Assembly: GCF_038024035.1 (NCBI RefSeq)
Contig: NZ_CP150664.1
Location: 2,232,001 to 2,296,000 of the forward strand
Length of the DNA stretch: 64,000 nucleotides
Origin: Polaribacter pacificus
GTDB taxonomy: Bacteria > Bacteroidota > Bacteroidia > Flavobacteriales > Flavobacteriaceae
Direction: 5' to 3'
The notes under the pieces were generated by a model. That model was not told where the DNA came from. It made no database searches and saw only the letters and a list, made by a program, of their open reading frames with translations. Both the position numbers and the translations under genes were made by a program. Positions 25,737 through 35,105 of this stretch are shown in pieces (the stretch's first letter is position 1; each line of letters begins with the position of its first letter).

Positions 25737-28700
25737 ATGATTAACAAAATCATTTCATTTTCCATTAATAATAAATTTATTATTGGCTTATTTATAGTGG
25801 CACTTGTTGGTACGGGCATTTGGTCTATGGCCACTATAAACTTGGGTTCTGTACCCGATATAACAAACAACCAAGTACAGGTAATAACCGTGGCCCCAAA
25901 CTTGGGGACAGAAGATATAGAACAATTTGTTACCTATCCCGTAGAATTGGCAATGGCCAATCTTCCTGACGTCATCGAGCTGCGTTCAGTATCCCGTTTT
26001 GGGCTGTCCGTGGTTACCATTGTTTTTAAGGACGAGGCAGGCACTTATCTGCCACGGCAATTGGTACAGGAGAAATTAACCGAAGTTGCCGGAGAAATCC
26101 CCGAAGGTTTTGGCACACCTTTTATGGCACCCATAACAACAGGTCTGGGCGAAATTTTTCAATATACCTTAAAAGTGACAGAAGGCTATGAAGACAAATA
26201 TGACGCAATGGAGCTTCGTACCATCCAAGATTGGATTGTAAAACGCCAAATGGCTTTAGTGCCAGGCGTAGTCGAGGTCAATGCTTTTGGAGGTTATGTA
26301 AAACAATATGAAGTTGCCATAAATCCTGATAAACTAAAAAGTTTTGGCATTACAATGAATCAGGTTTTTGAAGCTCTTAAAGTGAACAATGCTAATACCG
26401 GTGGTGCTTACATTGAAAAAAACCACCAAGCCAATTTTATCCGTGGCGAAGGGCTGGCTCGAAGTATCGCCGATTTGGAAAACACGGTTGTGACCACTCA
26501 AAATGGAAGCCCTGTCTTGGTAAGGGACGTTGCCGAAAAAGTGGGCTACGGAAACCAAGTGCGTTATGGTGCATTTACCCAAGACGGTCACGAATCCGTA
26601 GGTGGACAAATTTTAATGCTGAAAGGCGAAAGCCCAGGCGACGTGATTGAAAATGTGGAAAAGCGTATTGTAGAAATTCAAAAATCCCTGCCGGAAGGTG
26701 TTTATATTGATGCTTTTTTAAGCCGAAGTGAACTTATTGAGGCAACCACAAGTACCGTTAAAAACAATCTAATAGAAGGAGCCCTAATCGTCATATTTGT
26801 TTTGGTCTTACTTTTGGGAAGCTTCCGTGGTGGCTTGATAGCAGCTTCGATAATCCCTTTATGTCTATTATTTGCATTTATTTTGATGAAACAATTTGGC
26901 ATTTGGGCAAATTTAATGTCCTTGGGTGCGATCGATTTTGGAATTATTGTAGATGGAGCGGTGATTATCGTGGAAGGAGCGGTTTTCCACATTCATCAAC
27001 GGATGAAAAAATCCACAACCGCCATCAACCAAGCTGAAATGGATGAAATCGCCTATGATTCTTCAAGTAAAATGATGAATTCTGCCTTCTTCGGTCAACT
27101 AATTGTTCTTATAGTTTTTACACCGATTCTTTTTTTGACCGGTGTGGAAGGGAAAATGTTCCGGCCAATGGCATTTACATTTGGTTTTGCCGTTTTAGGA
27201 GCGATTATCCTTTGTCTTACCTACGTGCCAATGATGTCATCATTATTTTTAAAACCTGCTAAAAATCAAAATAGTTGGTTCGCCAAGTTTGAAAACAAGA
27301 TTGATAGGTTCAGTGATAAAATTATGGATGTTCTGAATCGTATCTATCTGCCTATATTAAATTTTGCACTTCGCTTTCGGGCAGGTGTGGTTATAGGCGC
27401 GGTTTCCTTGCTTTTGATTTCAGGATTTATTTTCAGCAATATGGGAGCAGAATTTGTCCCTAAATTTGATGAAGGCGATATTGCATTTCAAGCATTGATA
27501 AAACCGGGGAGCAGTCTTACAGAATCTATTGAGGCTTCAGAGAAACTTCAGAAGTTAATCAATGAGTTTCCGGAAGTAAAAACAGTAGTTTCTAGGATTG
27601 GTGTGGCCGAAATACCGACAGACCCGATGCCTATGGATATTGCCGATAGTTATATTATTCTTGAAAAAGATAAGAGTAAATGGACTTCCGCAGATAGTAA
27701 AGAAGAACTGATAGAAAAAATACAGGAAAAAATTTCAGTAGTTCCCGGCGTAAATTTCGTGTTTACCCAACCTGTAGAACTTCGTTTTAATGAATTGCTT
27801 ACAGGGGTTCGTGAGGACGTGGCAATCAAACTGTACGGAGAAGATTTAGGCGTTTTGGCAGACAAGGTACAGGAAATCGCAGCGGTCATCAGAACCGTTC
27901 CCGGAGCGGCTGACCTCAATGTAGAAGCTACAAGCGGTTTGCCACAAATGACAGTGGTGTATAACCGGGCAAAAATGGCACAATACGGTGTAACCGTTGA
28001 CAAGCTGAATGATTATGTAAGTGCTTCATTTTCTGGAGAACAGGCAGGAGTCATTTTTGAAGGGGAAAAACGATTCGATGTGGTCATTCGTTTGGCAGAG
28101 GAATATCGACAAGACATCAATAGCTTAAAAAACCTTTTCATAGACCTGCCAAACGGTGCACAAGTACCTTTAAAGGAGGTTGCAGATATCAGCTATAAGC
28201 CAGGTCCGATGCAGATTTCAAGGGACAATACCTCCCGTCGTATTTCGGTAGGGGTCAATGTTCGTGGGCGCGATGTAAAATCGATGGTCGAGGAAATTCA
28301 ACAAAAATTGGAAACGGACGTGAAACTGCCACCAGGTTATTTTGTAACCTACGGAGGTTCTTTCGAAAACCTTCAACGTGCTTCAGACCGATTGATGATT
28401 GTAGTTCCAATCGTTCTATTAACAATATTTGTTCTGCTTTACTTTGCTTTAAATTCAGTTACACAGGCCTTGATGATCTATATGGCAGTGCCTTTGGCGA
28501 CCATTGGTGGTGTTTTCGTTTTGTTGATTCGTGGAATGCCTTTCAGTATTTCTGCCGGAGTCGGGTTTATCGTGCTCTTCGGAGTTGCCGTATTAAACGG
28601 ACTCATACTCATAAACAAATTCAATGAATTAAAAGACAGTGGAATGACAGATTTAAAAAAACGTATATACGAAGCAACGCACGAACGTTTACGTCCAATT

Positions 28701-30152
28701 TTATTAACAGCCATTACAACAATTATGGGTTTTATCCCAATGGCGATTTCTACCTCTGGTGGTGCAGAAGTACAGCGACCTTTGGCGACAGTAGTCATTG
28801 GAGGAATGCTTACGGCAACATTTCTGACCTTGGTGGTTATTCCTATTCTTTATTATTGGCTGGAATCCCGAAAAGAAAAGAAGGACAATGGTGGAGATGT
28901 AAGTTATATTAAAAAATCAACCAATATTGTAACCGTATTATTGATGGTTGGAGGTTTGATGGCTTCTGGTACTTCATTTGCCCAAGACACCAATCAAGAT
29001 GGTACAATCCCAAAGACCTTGACCATTGATGAGGCTATTGCTATGGCTAAACAGAATTATCCATCACTTAAAGAGAGCCAAGCATTTATTGAACGGGAAA
29101 AGGCACTAAAGGGAACGAGTTTTGACCTTGGTAGCACTCAAGTTTTCACGGGCAAAGAAGAATATGGAAATAATCTTCCTGGAGTGCAGACAACCGTTGG
29201 TGTGCAACAGGGCAACATTGATTTGCTTTCCGGTTTTTCAAAATCGAAGTTTTACAAAGAGCGTATTGCCTTGGGAGAAAAGTTTTATGTGGCCAGTGAA
29301 CAACAATTGGTGCGTAATGTGATGCAAGCGTATGACCAAATAAATTATTATAAGGCGCAGTTGCGCTTTGCAGACCAACTGGACAGTATTTATGCCAATT
29401 TTAAGACCGCTGCCCAACTTCGGTATGATACGGGAGAAACAGGCAAATTGGAATTTATTTCAGCCTCTTCCGAATTTCAACAGATTCAAGTATTAAGGCA
29501 ACAAGCCTTTGATGATATTGAAATAGCCAAACGTGCCTTAAAACAATATTTGGGAACGGATGAATCCATTGAAACGATTAGTGAACCATACAAAACATTG
29601 GATTTTATGGCGACATTAGATTCCACTTCGGTAGCGAATAACCCAATGTTGCAATATGCCTTGCAAAATGCCGAAGTAAGTAAAGCAAACGTGGGCGTTG
29701 AGAAATCACAATTCCTACCGAAATTCAGCTTATCGTATGGCAGGCAGGTTGTAGATGATGTTTCAGGCTTCAACACCTATCAGGCGGGTATTAGCATTCC
29801 GCTATGGTTTTTTCCGCAGAAGTCAAGGGTAAAAGCAGCAAAGGCAGACGCAATGGTAGCAGAGAATCAATATTTGGAGCAAAAGGCGGTTACAGAAAGT
29901 CGCGTGTCGCAATTGACCAAATCCCTTGAAAAAACAAAGAAGATTTTGCAATATTACGAAGAAGGCGCACTATTGTTGGCAGAACAGCAAATTACCACAG
30001 CGCAATTGGCATCCAAGGAAGGCGAAATAGATTATGTCAATTATATCACAATTCTCAACAGTGCCATCAGGATAAAACAAAACCATTTGCAATACATAAA
30101 CCAGTTTAACCAACAATCCATTGAGATACAATATCAATTGGGCAATTTATAA
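25737..30152 (+). CDS. CzcA-type RND metal efflux pump fused to an outer-membrane factor
   Basis: 1471 aa. Residues 1 to about 1040 are a heavy-metal RND pump (MINKIISFSINNKFIIGL, two sets of six membrane segments, two periplasmic loops, GAIDFGIIVDGAVIIVEG in TM4 with the proton-relay Asp). Residues from about 1090 are a TolC-like outer-membrane factor with helical repeats (EQQLVRNVMQAYDQINYYK ... RVSQLTKSLEKTKK), joined by a segment that resembles a signal peptide (LMVGGLMASGTSFAQ, about 1070-1085). CzcA-OMF fusions occur in Bacteroidota. The predicted substrates are Zn, Co and Cd. Codon use is richer in G+C than in the copper module downstream. Confidence 0.9.
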   Translation: MINKIISFSINNKFIIGLFIVALVGTGIWSMATINLGSVPDITNNQVQVITVAPNLGTEDIEQFVTYPVELAMANLPDVIELRSVSRFGLSVVTIVFKDEAGTYLPRQLVQEKLTEVAGEIPEGFGTPFMAPITTGLGEIFQYTLKVTEGYEDKYDAMELRTIQDWIVKRQMALVPGVVEVNAFGGYVKQYEVAINPDKLKSFGITMNQVFEALKVNNANTGGAYIEKNHQANFIRGEGLARSIADLENTVVTTQNGSPVLVRDVAEKVGYGNQVRYGAFTQDGHESVGGQILMLKGESPGDVIENVEKRIVEIQKSLPEGVYIDAFLSRSELIEATTSTVKNNLIEGALIVIFVLVLLLGSFRGGLIAASIIPLCLLFAFILMKQFGIWANLMSLGAIDFGIIVDGAVIIVEGAVFHIHQRMKKSTTAINQAEMDEIAYDSSSKMMNSAFFGQLIVLIVFTPILFLTGVEGKMFRPMAFTFGFAVLGAIILCLTYVPMMSSLFLKPAKNQNSWFAKFENKIDRFSDKIMDVLNRIYLPILNFALRFRAGVVIGAVSLLLISGFIFSNMGAEFVPKFDEGDIAFQALIKPGSSLTESIEASEKLQKLINEFPEVKTVVSRIGVAEIPTDPMPMDIADSYIILEKDKSKWTSADSKEELIEKIQEKISVVPGVNFVFTQPVELRFNELLTGVREDVAIKLYGEDLGVLADKVQEIAAVIRTVPGAADLNVEATSGLPQMTVVYNRAKMAQYGVTVDKLNDYVSASFSGEQAGVIFEGEKRFDVVIRLAEEYRQDINSLKNLFIDLPNGAQVPLKEVADISYKPGPMQISRDNTSRRISVGVNVRGRDVKSMVEEIQQKLETDVKLPPGYFVTYGGSFENLQRASDRLMIVVPIVLLTIFVLLYFALNSVTQALMIYMAVPLATIGGVFVLLIRGMPFSISAGVGFIVLFGVAVLNGLILINKFNELKDSGMTDLKKRIYEATHERLRPILLTAITTIMGFIPMAISTSGGAEVQRPLATVVIGGMLTATFLTLVVIPILYYWLESRKEKKDNGGDVSYIKKSTNIVTVLLMVGGLMASGTSFAQDTNQDGTIPKTLTIDEAIAMAKQNYPSLKESQAFIEREKALKGTSFDLGSTQVFTGKEEYGNNLPGVQTTVGVQQGNIDLLSGFSKSKFYKERIALGEKFYVASEQQLVRNVMQAYDQINYYKAQLRFADQLDSIYANFKTAAQLRYDTGETGKLEFISASSEFQQIQVLRQQAFDDIEIAKRALKQYLGTDESIETISEPYKTLDFMATLDSTSVANNPMLQYALQNAEVSKANVGVEKSQFLPKFSLSYGRQVVDDVSGFNTYQAGISIPLWFFPQKSRVKAAKADAMVAENQYLEQKAVTESRVSQLTKSLEKTKKILQYYEEGALLLAEQQITTAQLASKEGEIDYVNYITILNSAIRIKQNHLQYINQFNQQSIEIQYQLGNL

Positions 30153-30168
30153 TCTTAAAAAAAGAAAA

Positions 30169-31386
30169 ATGAAGAATATATTATTAGTAAGTATCGTATT
30201 ATTTACACTTATGTTTATGAGTTGTAATGATGCCCCAAAATCTGAACTTGGGCATAACGAAGCCGAAGGCGTATCAAAAACCAATGAAGGAGAAGAAGAA
30301 GGTCACAGCGAGGAAGAAGGCGTTGTGGAACTTACAAAGCAACAGGCCGAAACCATAGGTTTGGAAATGAAACCTTTGGAGGAACGCAATTTAGGGAACA
30401 ACATTAAGGTAACGGGAACGCTGGAGCTTTTCCCACAGGACAAGGCGAACATAAGCCCGTTTGTTGGTGGAAATGTGAGTGCCATAAAAGTAATACCCGG
30501 AGATAACGTAAGCAAAGGTCAAGTGCTGGCATATATAGAACACCCGGATATCATTGCAATGCAACAGGACTATCAGGAAAAAAATGACGAACTGGTCTTT
30601 TTGAAACAGGATTTTGAACGCAAGCAGACGCTTTATGACAAAGGCGTTTCTTCGGGAAAGGAATTTCAAATGGCTCAATCAAAATTTCGTTCCACAACAT
30701 CCAGCGTCAATGGTTTGAGGGCCCAATTGAAGTTGTTGGGGATTAATCCGGAAAAAGTGGCGGAAGGACAGATATATTCCGCAGTTCCCATTACCACACC
30801 CATAAGTGGTTATGTGGATGAAGTAATGATTAGCCTTGGCGATTACGTGGCACAACAATCCAAAATGTTCTCGATAAGCGATAATTCAAAAATTTATGTA
30901 AACTTCAAAGTCTATGAAAAGGACATAAAGCAAATCCAGAAAGGACAACAGATATATTTTTCCACGGCCTCTCGCCCAGATGAACTGCTTAAAGCAACCG
31001 TTCGGTCTATAGGTAAAACTTTTGAGACAGACCCAAAAGCCATAGAAGTTCTTGCTGATATAGAAAACAAGGATAAAAATCTTTTGCCAGGTATGTATGT
31101 AGAAGGGCGCATAGTGCAGGGCGAGAAAAAGGGTTTTGCCGTTCCGGAAGCCGCCATTATAAAGGAAGGCGAGCAATCCTTTATTTTTATCTTGGATGAA
31201 GATGAGGAAATGGAAGTAGGCAAAATGAAATTCAAAATGATACCCGTAACGGTTGGTATTACTGATTTAGGCTTTGTTGAAGTCAATCTGCCTGCCGAAG
31301 TTTCAACCGATGCCAAAGTGGTCATAAACGGAGCTTATAACCTGTCTTCTGAAATGATAAAGGGCGAACTGGAACACGGACATTAA
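30169..31386 (+). CDS. Periplasmic adaptor subunit of the RND metal pump (CzcB-like)
   Basis: 405 aa. Lipoprotein signal with MFMSC lipobox; a Glu/His-rich segment (NEGEEEGHSEEEG) after it could bind metal. The membrane-fusion protein fold follows: barrel-sandwich hybrid halves (FVGGNVSAIKVIPGDNVSKG; TPISGYVDEVMISLGDYV), a helical hairpin (EKNDELVFLKQDFERK), then beta-barrel and membrane-proximal domains. The ATG lies 16 nt after the pump stop; the longer in-frame start at 30121 would overlap the pump gene. It links inner pump and outer-membrane factor. Confidence 0.9.
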   Translation: MKNILLVSIVLFTLMFMSCNDAPKSELGHNEAEGVSKTNEGEEEGHSEEEGVVELTKQQAETIGLEMKPLEERNLGNNIKVTGTLELFPQDKANISPFVGGNVSAIKVIPGDNVSKGQVLAYIEHPDIIAMQQDYQEKNDELVFLKQDFERKQTLYDKGVSSGKEFQMAQSKFRSTTSSVNGLRAQLKLLGINPEKVAEGQIYSAVPITTPISGYVDEVMISLGDYVAQQSKMFSISDNSKIYVNFKVYEKDIKQIQKGQQIYFSTASRPDELLKATVRSIGKTFETDPKAIEVLADIENKDKNLLPGMYVEGRIVQGEKKGFAVPEAAIIKEGEQSFIFILDEDEEMEVGKMKFKMIPVTVGITDLGFVEVNLPAEVSTDAKVVINGAYNLSSEMIKGELEHGH

Positions 31387-31404
31387 TTCAATAATAATCA
31401 AAGG

Positions 31405-31473
31405 TTTTGATTCCGAGTTTGTTTATCGTCTTAATTAGTTAGTTAAAAATTATAAAACAGACTCGGTTCAAAA
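31405..31473 (+). other. Long hairpin between czcB and the PII-like gene
   Basis: CCGAGTTTGTTT (31413-31424) pairs with AAACAGACTCGG (31455-31466) with one G-T wobble, extended outward by TTTTGA/TCAAAA. The loop is about 30 nt. No T-run follows, so it may be an RNA processing or attenuation site rather than a terminator. Confidence 0.4.
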
Positions 31474-31493
31474 TTGATTAAAAATTTAAAAAA

Positions 31494-31823
31494 ATGAAGG
31501 AAATAAAAGCATTTATAAAACCGAACCGGATCCAAAGGGTAATTGAAGCTCTTGCTGATAGTGGTTTTAAAAGTATGACCCTGTCACAAGCAGAAGGCAC
31601 GGGAGCGTTCAAGGCAAAAGGCGCAAGACCGTCGCTGGATTTTCACGTGACAGATAGTCCAGTGGTCAAGCTAGAACTGGTTTGTCAAAATGAGGAAGCC
31701 CAAGCCGCAATTGAAACAATTCTAAGAAATGGTAAAACGGAAGAACCAGGAGACGGGATTATTTATATCGCAAATATTGAGGATGCCTTTCACATTAAAA
31801 CGGGAGAATCCATAGGGAAATAG
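31494..31823 (+). CDS. PII-like signalling protein of the metal-efflux type
   Basis: 109 aa with the PII fold (EIKAFIKPNRIQRVIEAL at the N-terminus, B- and C-loop region GKTEEPGDGIIYI). The T-loop is unlike GlnB: the usual uridylylated Tyr is absent (FKAKGARPSLDFH). This fits the PII-NG group, which is described as linked to cation-efflux RND genes. It would sense an unknown ligand and probably contact the pump or regulator; nitrogen control is unlikely here. Confidence 0.75.
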   Translation: MKEIKAFIKPNRIQRVIEALADSGFKSMTLSQAEGTGAFKAKGARPSLDFHVTDSPVVKLELVCQNEEAQAAIETILRNGKTEEPGDGIIYIANIEDAFHIKTGESIGK

Positions 31824-31843
31824 ATGGTTAAAATCACAAGTTA

Positions 31844-32257
31844 ATGACTGAAATAGAAAAATTTTTAGAAGACAAAAGGGTTCGCCCTACGGCAATGCGC
31901 ATCCTCATCTACAAGTTTATGGGACAAAAAAAAATTGCAGTCGCCCTAACCGATATTGAAAATGCTTTTACAAAGGCGGATAGAACCACGCTTTACAGAA
32001 CCCTTAAAACTTTTGAGGAAAAAGGTATTGTACATCAAATTGATGATGGCACGGGAATTTCAAAATATGCTTTATGTGAAGAAGGCTGTAATTGTGATAT
32101 TAAAAACGATTTGCATTTACATTTTCATTGTAATAATTGTAATGAAACAACTTGTTTAACTGACCATAAAATTCCACAAATAAAAGTGCCAAATGGTTTT
32201 GTGTCAGAGAATGTAAATTTGGTGGTAAAAGGTATTTGCGATAAGTGTAGTGTCTAA
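31844..32257 (+). CDS. Fur-family metal-dependent repressor
   Basis: 137 aa. Winged-helix N-terminal domain (RPTAMRILIYKFM ... DRTTLYRTLKTFEEKGIVHQI) and a C-terminal metal-binding domain with HLHFHCNNCNETTC and a final CDKC. The Cys pairs should hold a structural zinc, and the His-rich strand is the sensory site. Located between the czc operon and the P-type ATPase operon; likely regulator of both through the 16-nt motif. Whether it acts as Zur, Fur or an inverse (efflux-inducing) sensor cannot be told. Confidence 0.85.
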   Translation: MTEIEKFLEDKRVRPTAMRILIYKFMGQKKIAVALTDIENAFTKADRTTLYRTLKTFEEKGIVHQIDDGTGISKYALCEEGCNCDIKNDLHLHFHCNNCNETTCLTDHKIPQIKVPNGFVSENVNLVVKGICDKCSV

Positions 32258-32260
32258 TTA

Positions 32261-32276
32261 TTGCACTTCCATTGCA
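32261..32276 (+). promoter_or_regulatory. Putative metal-regulator operator, copy 2
   Basis: TTGCACTTCCATTGCA, matching copy 1 at 14 of 16 positions and lying 13 nt before the -7-like TACATTTA (32290-32297). It begins 4 nt after the fur stop codon. Confidence 0.55.
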
Positions 32277-32313
32277 CTTACTATTAAAGTACATTTATCC
32301 AAAATTAGAGGAT

Positions 32314-32676
32314 ATGAAGTTTAATACTAAAATACCTAAACATCTAAAACAGGCGTATAACCAAGAATTAAAACAATACAGTTTCTGTTTAGAAAATAAG
32401 CAGTTTGGTAATGCTTGGTATCATTTAGAACGTAGTCATATAATAGGACAATCTTATCCTATAGAACATACCTATTCACATTGGCTTATGCTAAAGTTTG
32501 GATTTAGACAAAAAGATACGAAAGAAGTAATAGGTCAAATAATTAGGTTGCTTGTGGGTGGCTGGAAATCATTTATAAATCACGTTCCACTTGGTAATAC
32601 TGGTGGAGCAAACGTGCCACCATTAAAACGAATGCCTATTCCCAATGACATTGAAATATTATTAGAAATTAAATGA
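32314..32676 (+). CDS. DUF3703 protein
   Basis: 120 aa from MKFNTKI. The conserved block is AWYHLERSHIIGQSYPIEHTY ending with WLMLKFGFRQKD, then SFINHVPLGNTGGANVPP. DUF3703 genes recur in heavy-metal resistance operons; function unknown. The longer frame from 32272 starts at TTG inside the operator region, so I prefer the ATG at 32314. Its stop codon overlaps the ATG of the P-type ATPase by three bases (AATGA). Confidence 0.75.
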   Translation: MKFNTKIPKHLKQAYNQELKQYSFCLENKQFGNAWYHLERSHIIGQSYPIEHTYSHWLMLKFGFRQKDTKEVIGQIIRLLVGGWKSFINHVPLGNTGGANVPPLKRMPIPNDIEILLEIK

Positions 32677-34616
32677 AAAAAAAGAAAGTCAATTTAAGAG
32701 ATTTAAAACCAAATTCAGAAGTGCAACACACGCATAATGATGGTCATAATCACGGTAATGGAAGTGCATTCAAAACCTACGTGCCTGCAATAATAAGTTT
32801 TACAATGCTTATCATTGGTATAGGTTTAGATTATTTTGATGTTTCATTCTTTAAGGATTGGATTCGTATTGCTTGGTATGGTATTGCATATCTTCCTGTA
32901 GGGTTTCCTGTTGTAAAAGAGGGTTGGATTAGTATTAAAAAAGGTGATGTTTTTACAGAGTTCTTTTTAATGTCTATAGCAACCATTGGTGCATTTGTTA
33001 TTGGTGAATATCCCGAAGGTGTTGCAGTAATGCTATTTTATGCAGTAGGCGAATTATTTCAAAGTGCTGCTGTAAATCGTGCAAAAGGAAATATAAAAGC
33101 ATTATTAGATGTTAGACCTAAAGAAGCCAATGTATTTCGTGAGGGAGATTATAAAAGTGTTTCGCCTGAAGTTGTCAATATTGGAGAGAAAATTCAAATT
33201 CGTGTAGGTGAAAAAATTCCATTGGATGGCATTTTATTATCCGAAAAAGCATCTTTAAATACAGCTGCGTTAACAGGAGAAAGCAAACCAGATTCCATTC
33301 AAAAAGAAGCAAAGGTTTACGCGGGTAGTATTAATTTGGAAAGCGTTATTGAAGTTGAGGTAACCAATAAGTTTGAAGACAGTTCTATTGCGAGAATATT
33401 AGACTTGGTTCAAAATGCAACAGCACGTAAATCTAAAACAGAATTATTCATCAGACAGTTTGCTCGTATCTACACACCAATTGTAGTGTTTTTAGCTATT
33501 GGTGTTACTTTTATACCTTACTTTTTTGTAGATGATTATGTGTTTAGAGATTGGTTATACAGAGCATTAATTTTCTTGGTAATATCTTGTCCTTGTGCGT
33601 TAGTGATTTCAATTCCATTAGGATATTTCGGTGGATTAGGGGCAGCTTCAAAAAATGGTATTCTATTCAAAGGGGCTTCATTTTTGGATGAAATGACCAA
33701 AGTGAATACGGTAGTGATGGATAAAACTGGAACTGTGACCAAAGGTGTTTTCAAAATAAAGGAAATAAAAACCATCCATTGGGAAGAACCTGAATTTATG
33801 AAATATCTGATGGCGATGGAAGAGCAATCTACCCATCCTATTGCAAAAGCTATTTTGGAATATAAAGATGAAGATGCAGGCTATGAAGCTTCCGAAGTGT
33901 CTGAAATAGCTGGAAAAGGTTTAAAAGGTATTGTAAACGGACAAACTATTTTAGTTGGTAATAAAGCCTTAATTACATCAAATAATATCGAAGTTTCCAA
34001 AGAAATTGACACTATCGTAGAATCTATAGTTTTAGTGGCTATTGATAACGCTTTTGCTGGCTACGTGGTTATTGCAGATGAATTAAAAGAGGATGCCAAA
34101 GAAACAATTACAGCGCTACATAAAGTAGGTATTAAAAAAATAATGATGCTTTCTGGAGATAAAGATTCTATTACTCAAAAAGTAGCATCAGAATTAAATA
34201 TTGAAGAAGCCAAAGGTGGTTTATTACCAGAAGATAAATTGAATGAAGTAGAAAAGTTAAAACAAAATTCAGAAAATAAGATTGCTTTTATTGGTGATGG
34301 AATTAATGATGCACCTGTTTTAGCAGCAAGTGATGTTGGTATTGCAATGGGTGGTTTTGGTAGTGATGTTGCCATTGAAACAGCAGATGTAATTATTCAG
34401 ACAGATCAACCTTCAAAAGTGGTAAAAGCGATTCAAATTGGTCGTTCTACAAGAGAAATTGTATGGCAAAATATTGGATTAGCATTTGGCGTAAAAGTGA
34501 TTGTCCTAATTTTAGGAGCAGGTGGTTTAGCTACAATGTGGGAAGCAGTTTTCGCAGATGTTGGTGTTGCTTTGTTAGCAATATTGAATGCTGTAAGATT
34601 ACAGAGAATTTATTAA
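32673..34616 (+). CDS. Zn/Cd/Pb-type heavy-metal P-type ATPase
   Basis: 647 aa P1B ATPase that exports divalent metal from the cytoplasm. A His-rich N-terminus (HTHNDGHNHGNG) replaces the usual HMA domains. Landmarks: the TGES actuator loop, SCPCALVISIPLG (CPC about residue 306), the phosphorylation site DKTGTVTKG (about 350), HP motif (THPIAKA) and GDGINDAPVL (about 542). The His tail and the lack of Cu-type features after GDGIND favour zinc/cadmium over copper. Cotranscribed with DUF3703. Confidence 0.92.
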   Translation: MKKKKVNLRDLKPNSEVQHTHNDGHNHGNGSAFKTYVPAIISFTMLIIGIGLDYFDVSFFKDWIRIAWYGIAYLPVGFPVVKEGWISIKKGDVFTEFFLMSIATIGAFVIGEYPEGVAVMLFYAVGELFQSAAVNRAKGNIKALLDVRPKEANVFREGDYKSVSPEVVNIGEKIQIRVGEKIPLDGILLSEKASLNTAALTGESKPDSIQKEAKVYAGSINLESVIEVEVTNKFEDSSIARILDLVQNATARKSKTELFIRQFARIYTPIVVFLAIGVTFIPYFFVDDYVFRDWLYRALIFLVISCPCALVISIPLGYFGGLGAASKNGILFKGASFLDEMTKVNTVVMDKTGTVTKGVFKIKEIKTIHWEEPEFMKYLMAMEEQSTHPIAKAILEYKDEDAGYEASEVSEIAGKGLKGIVNGQTILVGNKALITSNNIEVSKEIDTIVESIVLVAIDNAFAGYVVIADELKEDAKETITALHKVGIKKIMMLSGDKDSITQKVASELNIEEAKGGLLPEDKLNEVEKLKQNSENKIAFIGDGINDAPVLAASDVGIAMGGFGSDVAIETADVIIQTDQPSKVVKAIQIGRSTREIVWQNIGLAFGVKVIVLILGAGGLATMWEAVFADVGVALLAILNAVRLQRIY

Positions 34617-34663
34617 AACAATATTTTTCAACATTAATTTTAATCTTTTTTGTCACTATTTCG

Positions 34664-34671
34664 TACCTTTG
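34664..34671 (+). promoter_or_regulatory. -7 element TACCTTTG for the copper-efflux operon
   Basis: TACCTTTG ends 8 nt before the ATG at 34680. It lies just after the ATPase stop and marks a separate transcription unit; the leader is only a few nucleotides. Confidence 0.5.
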
Positions 34672-34679
34672 TTTTTAGA

Positions 34680-35102
34680 ATGTCAAAGTTATCACATAAA
34701 ATATTAGCTGTTTTAATGTCGTTTGTAGTCTTATTTTCTACAACTTCATTTGCTATCACAAAACATTTTTGTGGTGATACTCTTGTAGATACTGCAATTT
34801 TTTCTGAAGCTTCAACTTGTGGGATGGAAAGTCAAAAAGATACTTCTGCAACTATTTCTGGTTGTTCAATCATAAAAAAAGATTGTTGCAAAGATGTACA
34901 AGTATTAATTGATGGTCAAGACGAAGTACAATTGCAGGTTGATAAAATATCTTTTAACCAAGAATTATTTATTGCTTCGTTTATCTACACATACATTAAT
35001 CTTTTTGAAAATTTAGAGAATAATGTATCTTCGTTCGAAGAATACGAACCACCACTCGTCATAAAAGAAATCTTCAAGATTGACGAGACTTATTTAATTT
35101 GA
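34680..35102 (+). CDS. HYC_CC_PP family secreted protein
   Basis: 140 aa with a signal peptide (MSKLSHKILAVLMSFVVLFS). The family marks are visible: HFCGD, a CC pair in KKDCCKD, and a C-terminal YEPPLVIKE. Cys and His residues suggest periplasmic metal chelation, but the function is not established. Begins the cusA-tolC-araC unit, as DUF6660 begins the czc unit. The start is fixed by the -7 element just upstream. Confidence 0.75.
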   Translation: MSKLSHKILAVLMSFVVLFSTTSFAITKHFCGDTLVDTAIFSEASTCGMESQKDTSATISGCSIIKKDCCKDVQVLIDGQDEVQLQVDKISFNQELFIASFIYTYINLFENLENNVSSFEEYEPPLVIKEIFKIDETYLI

Positions 35103-35105
35103 TTT

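Noticed and set aside
30121..30168. Earlier start of the CzcB adaptor gene
   Set aside because: Would overlap the pump gene and place 16 residues before a clear lipoprotein signal; ATG at 30169 is better.
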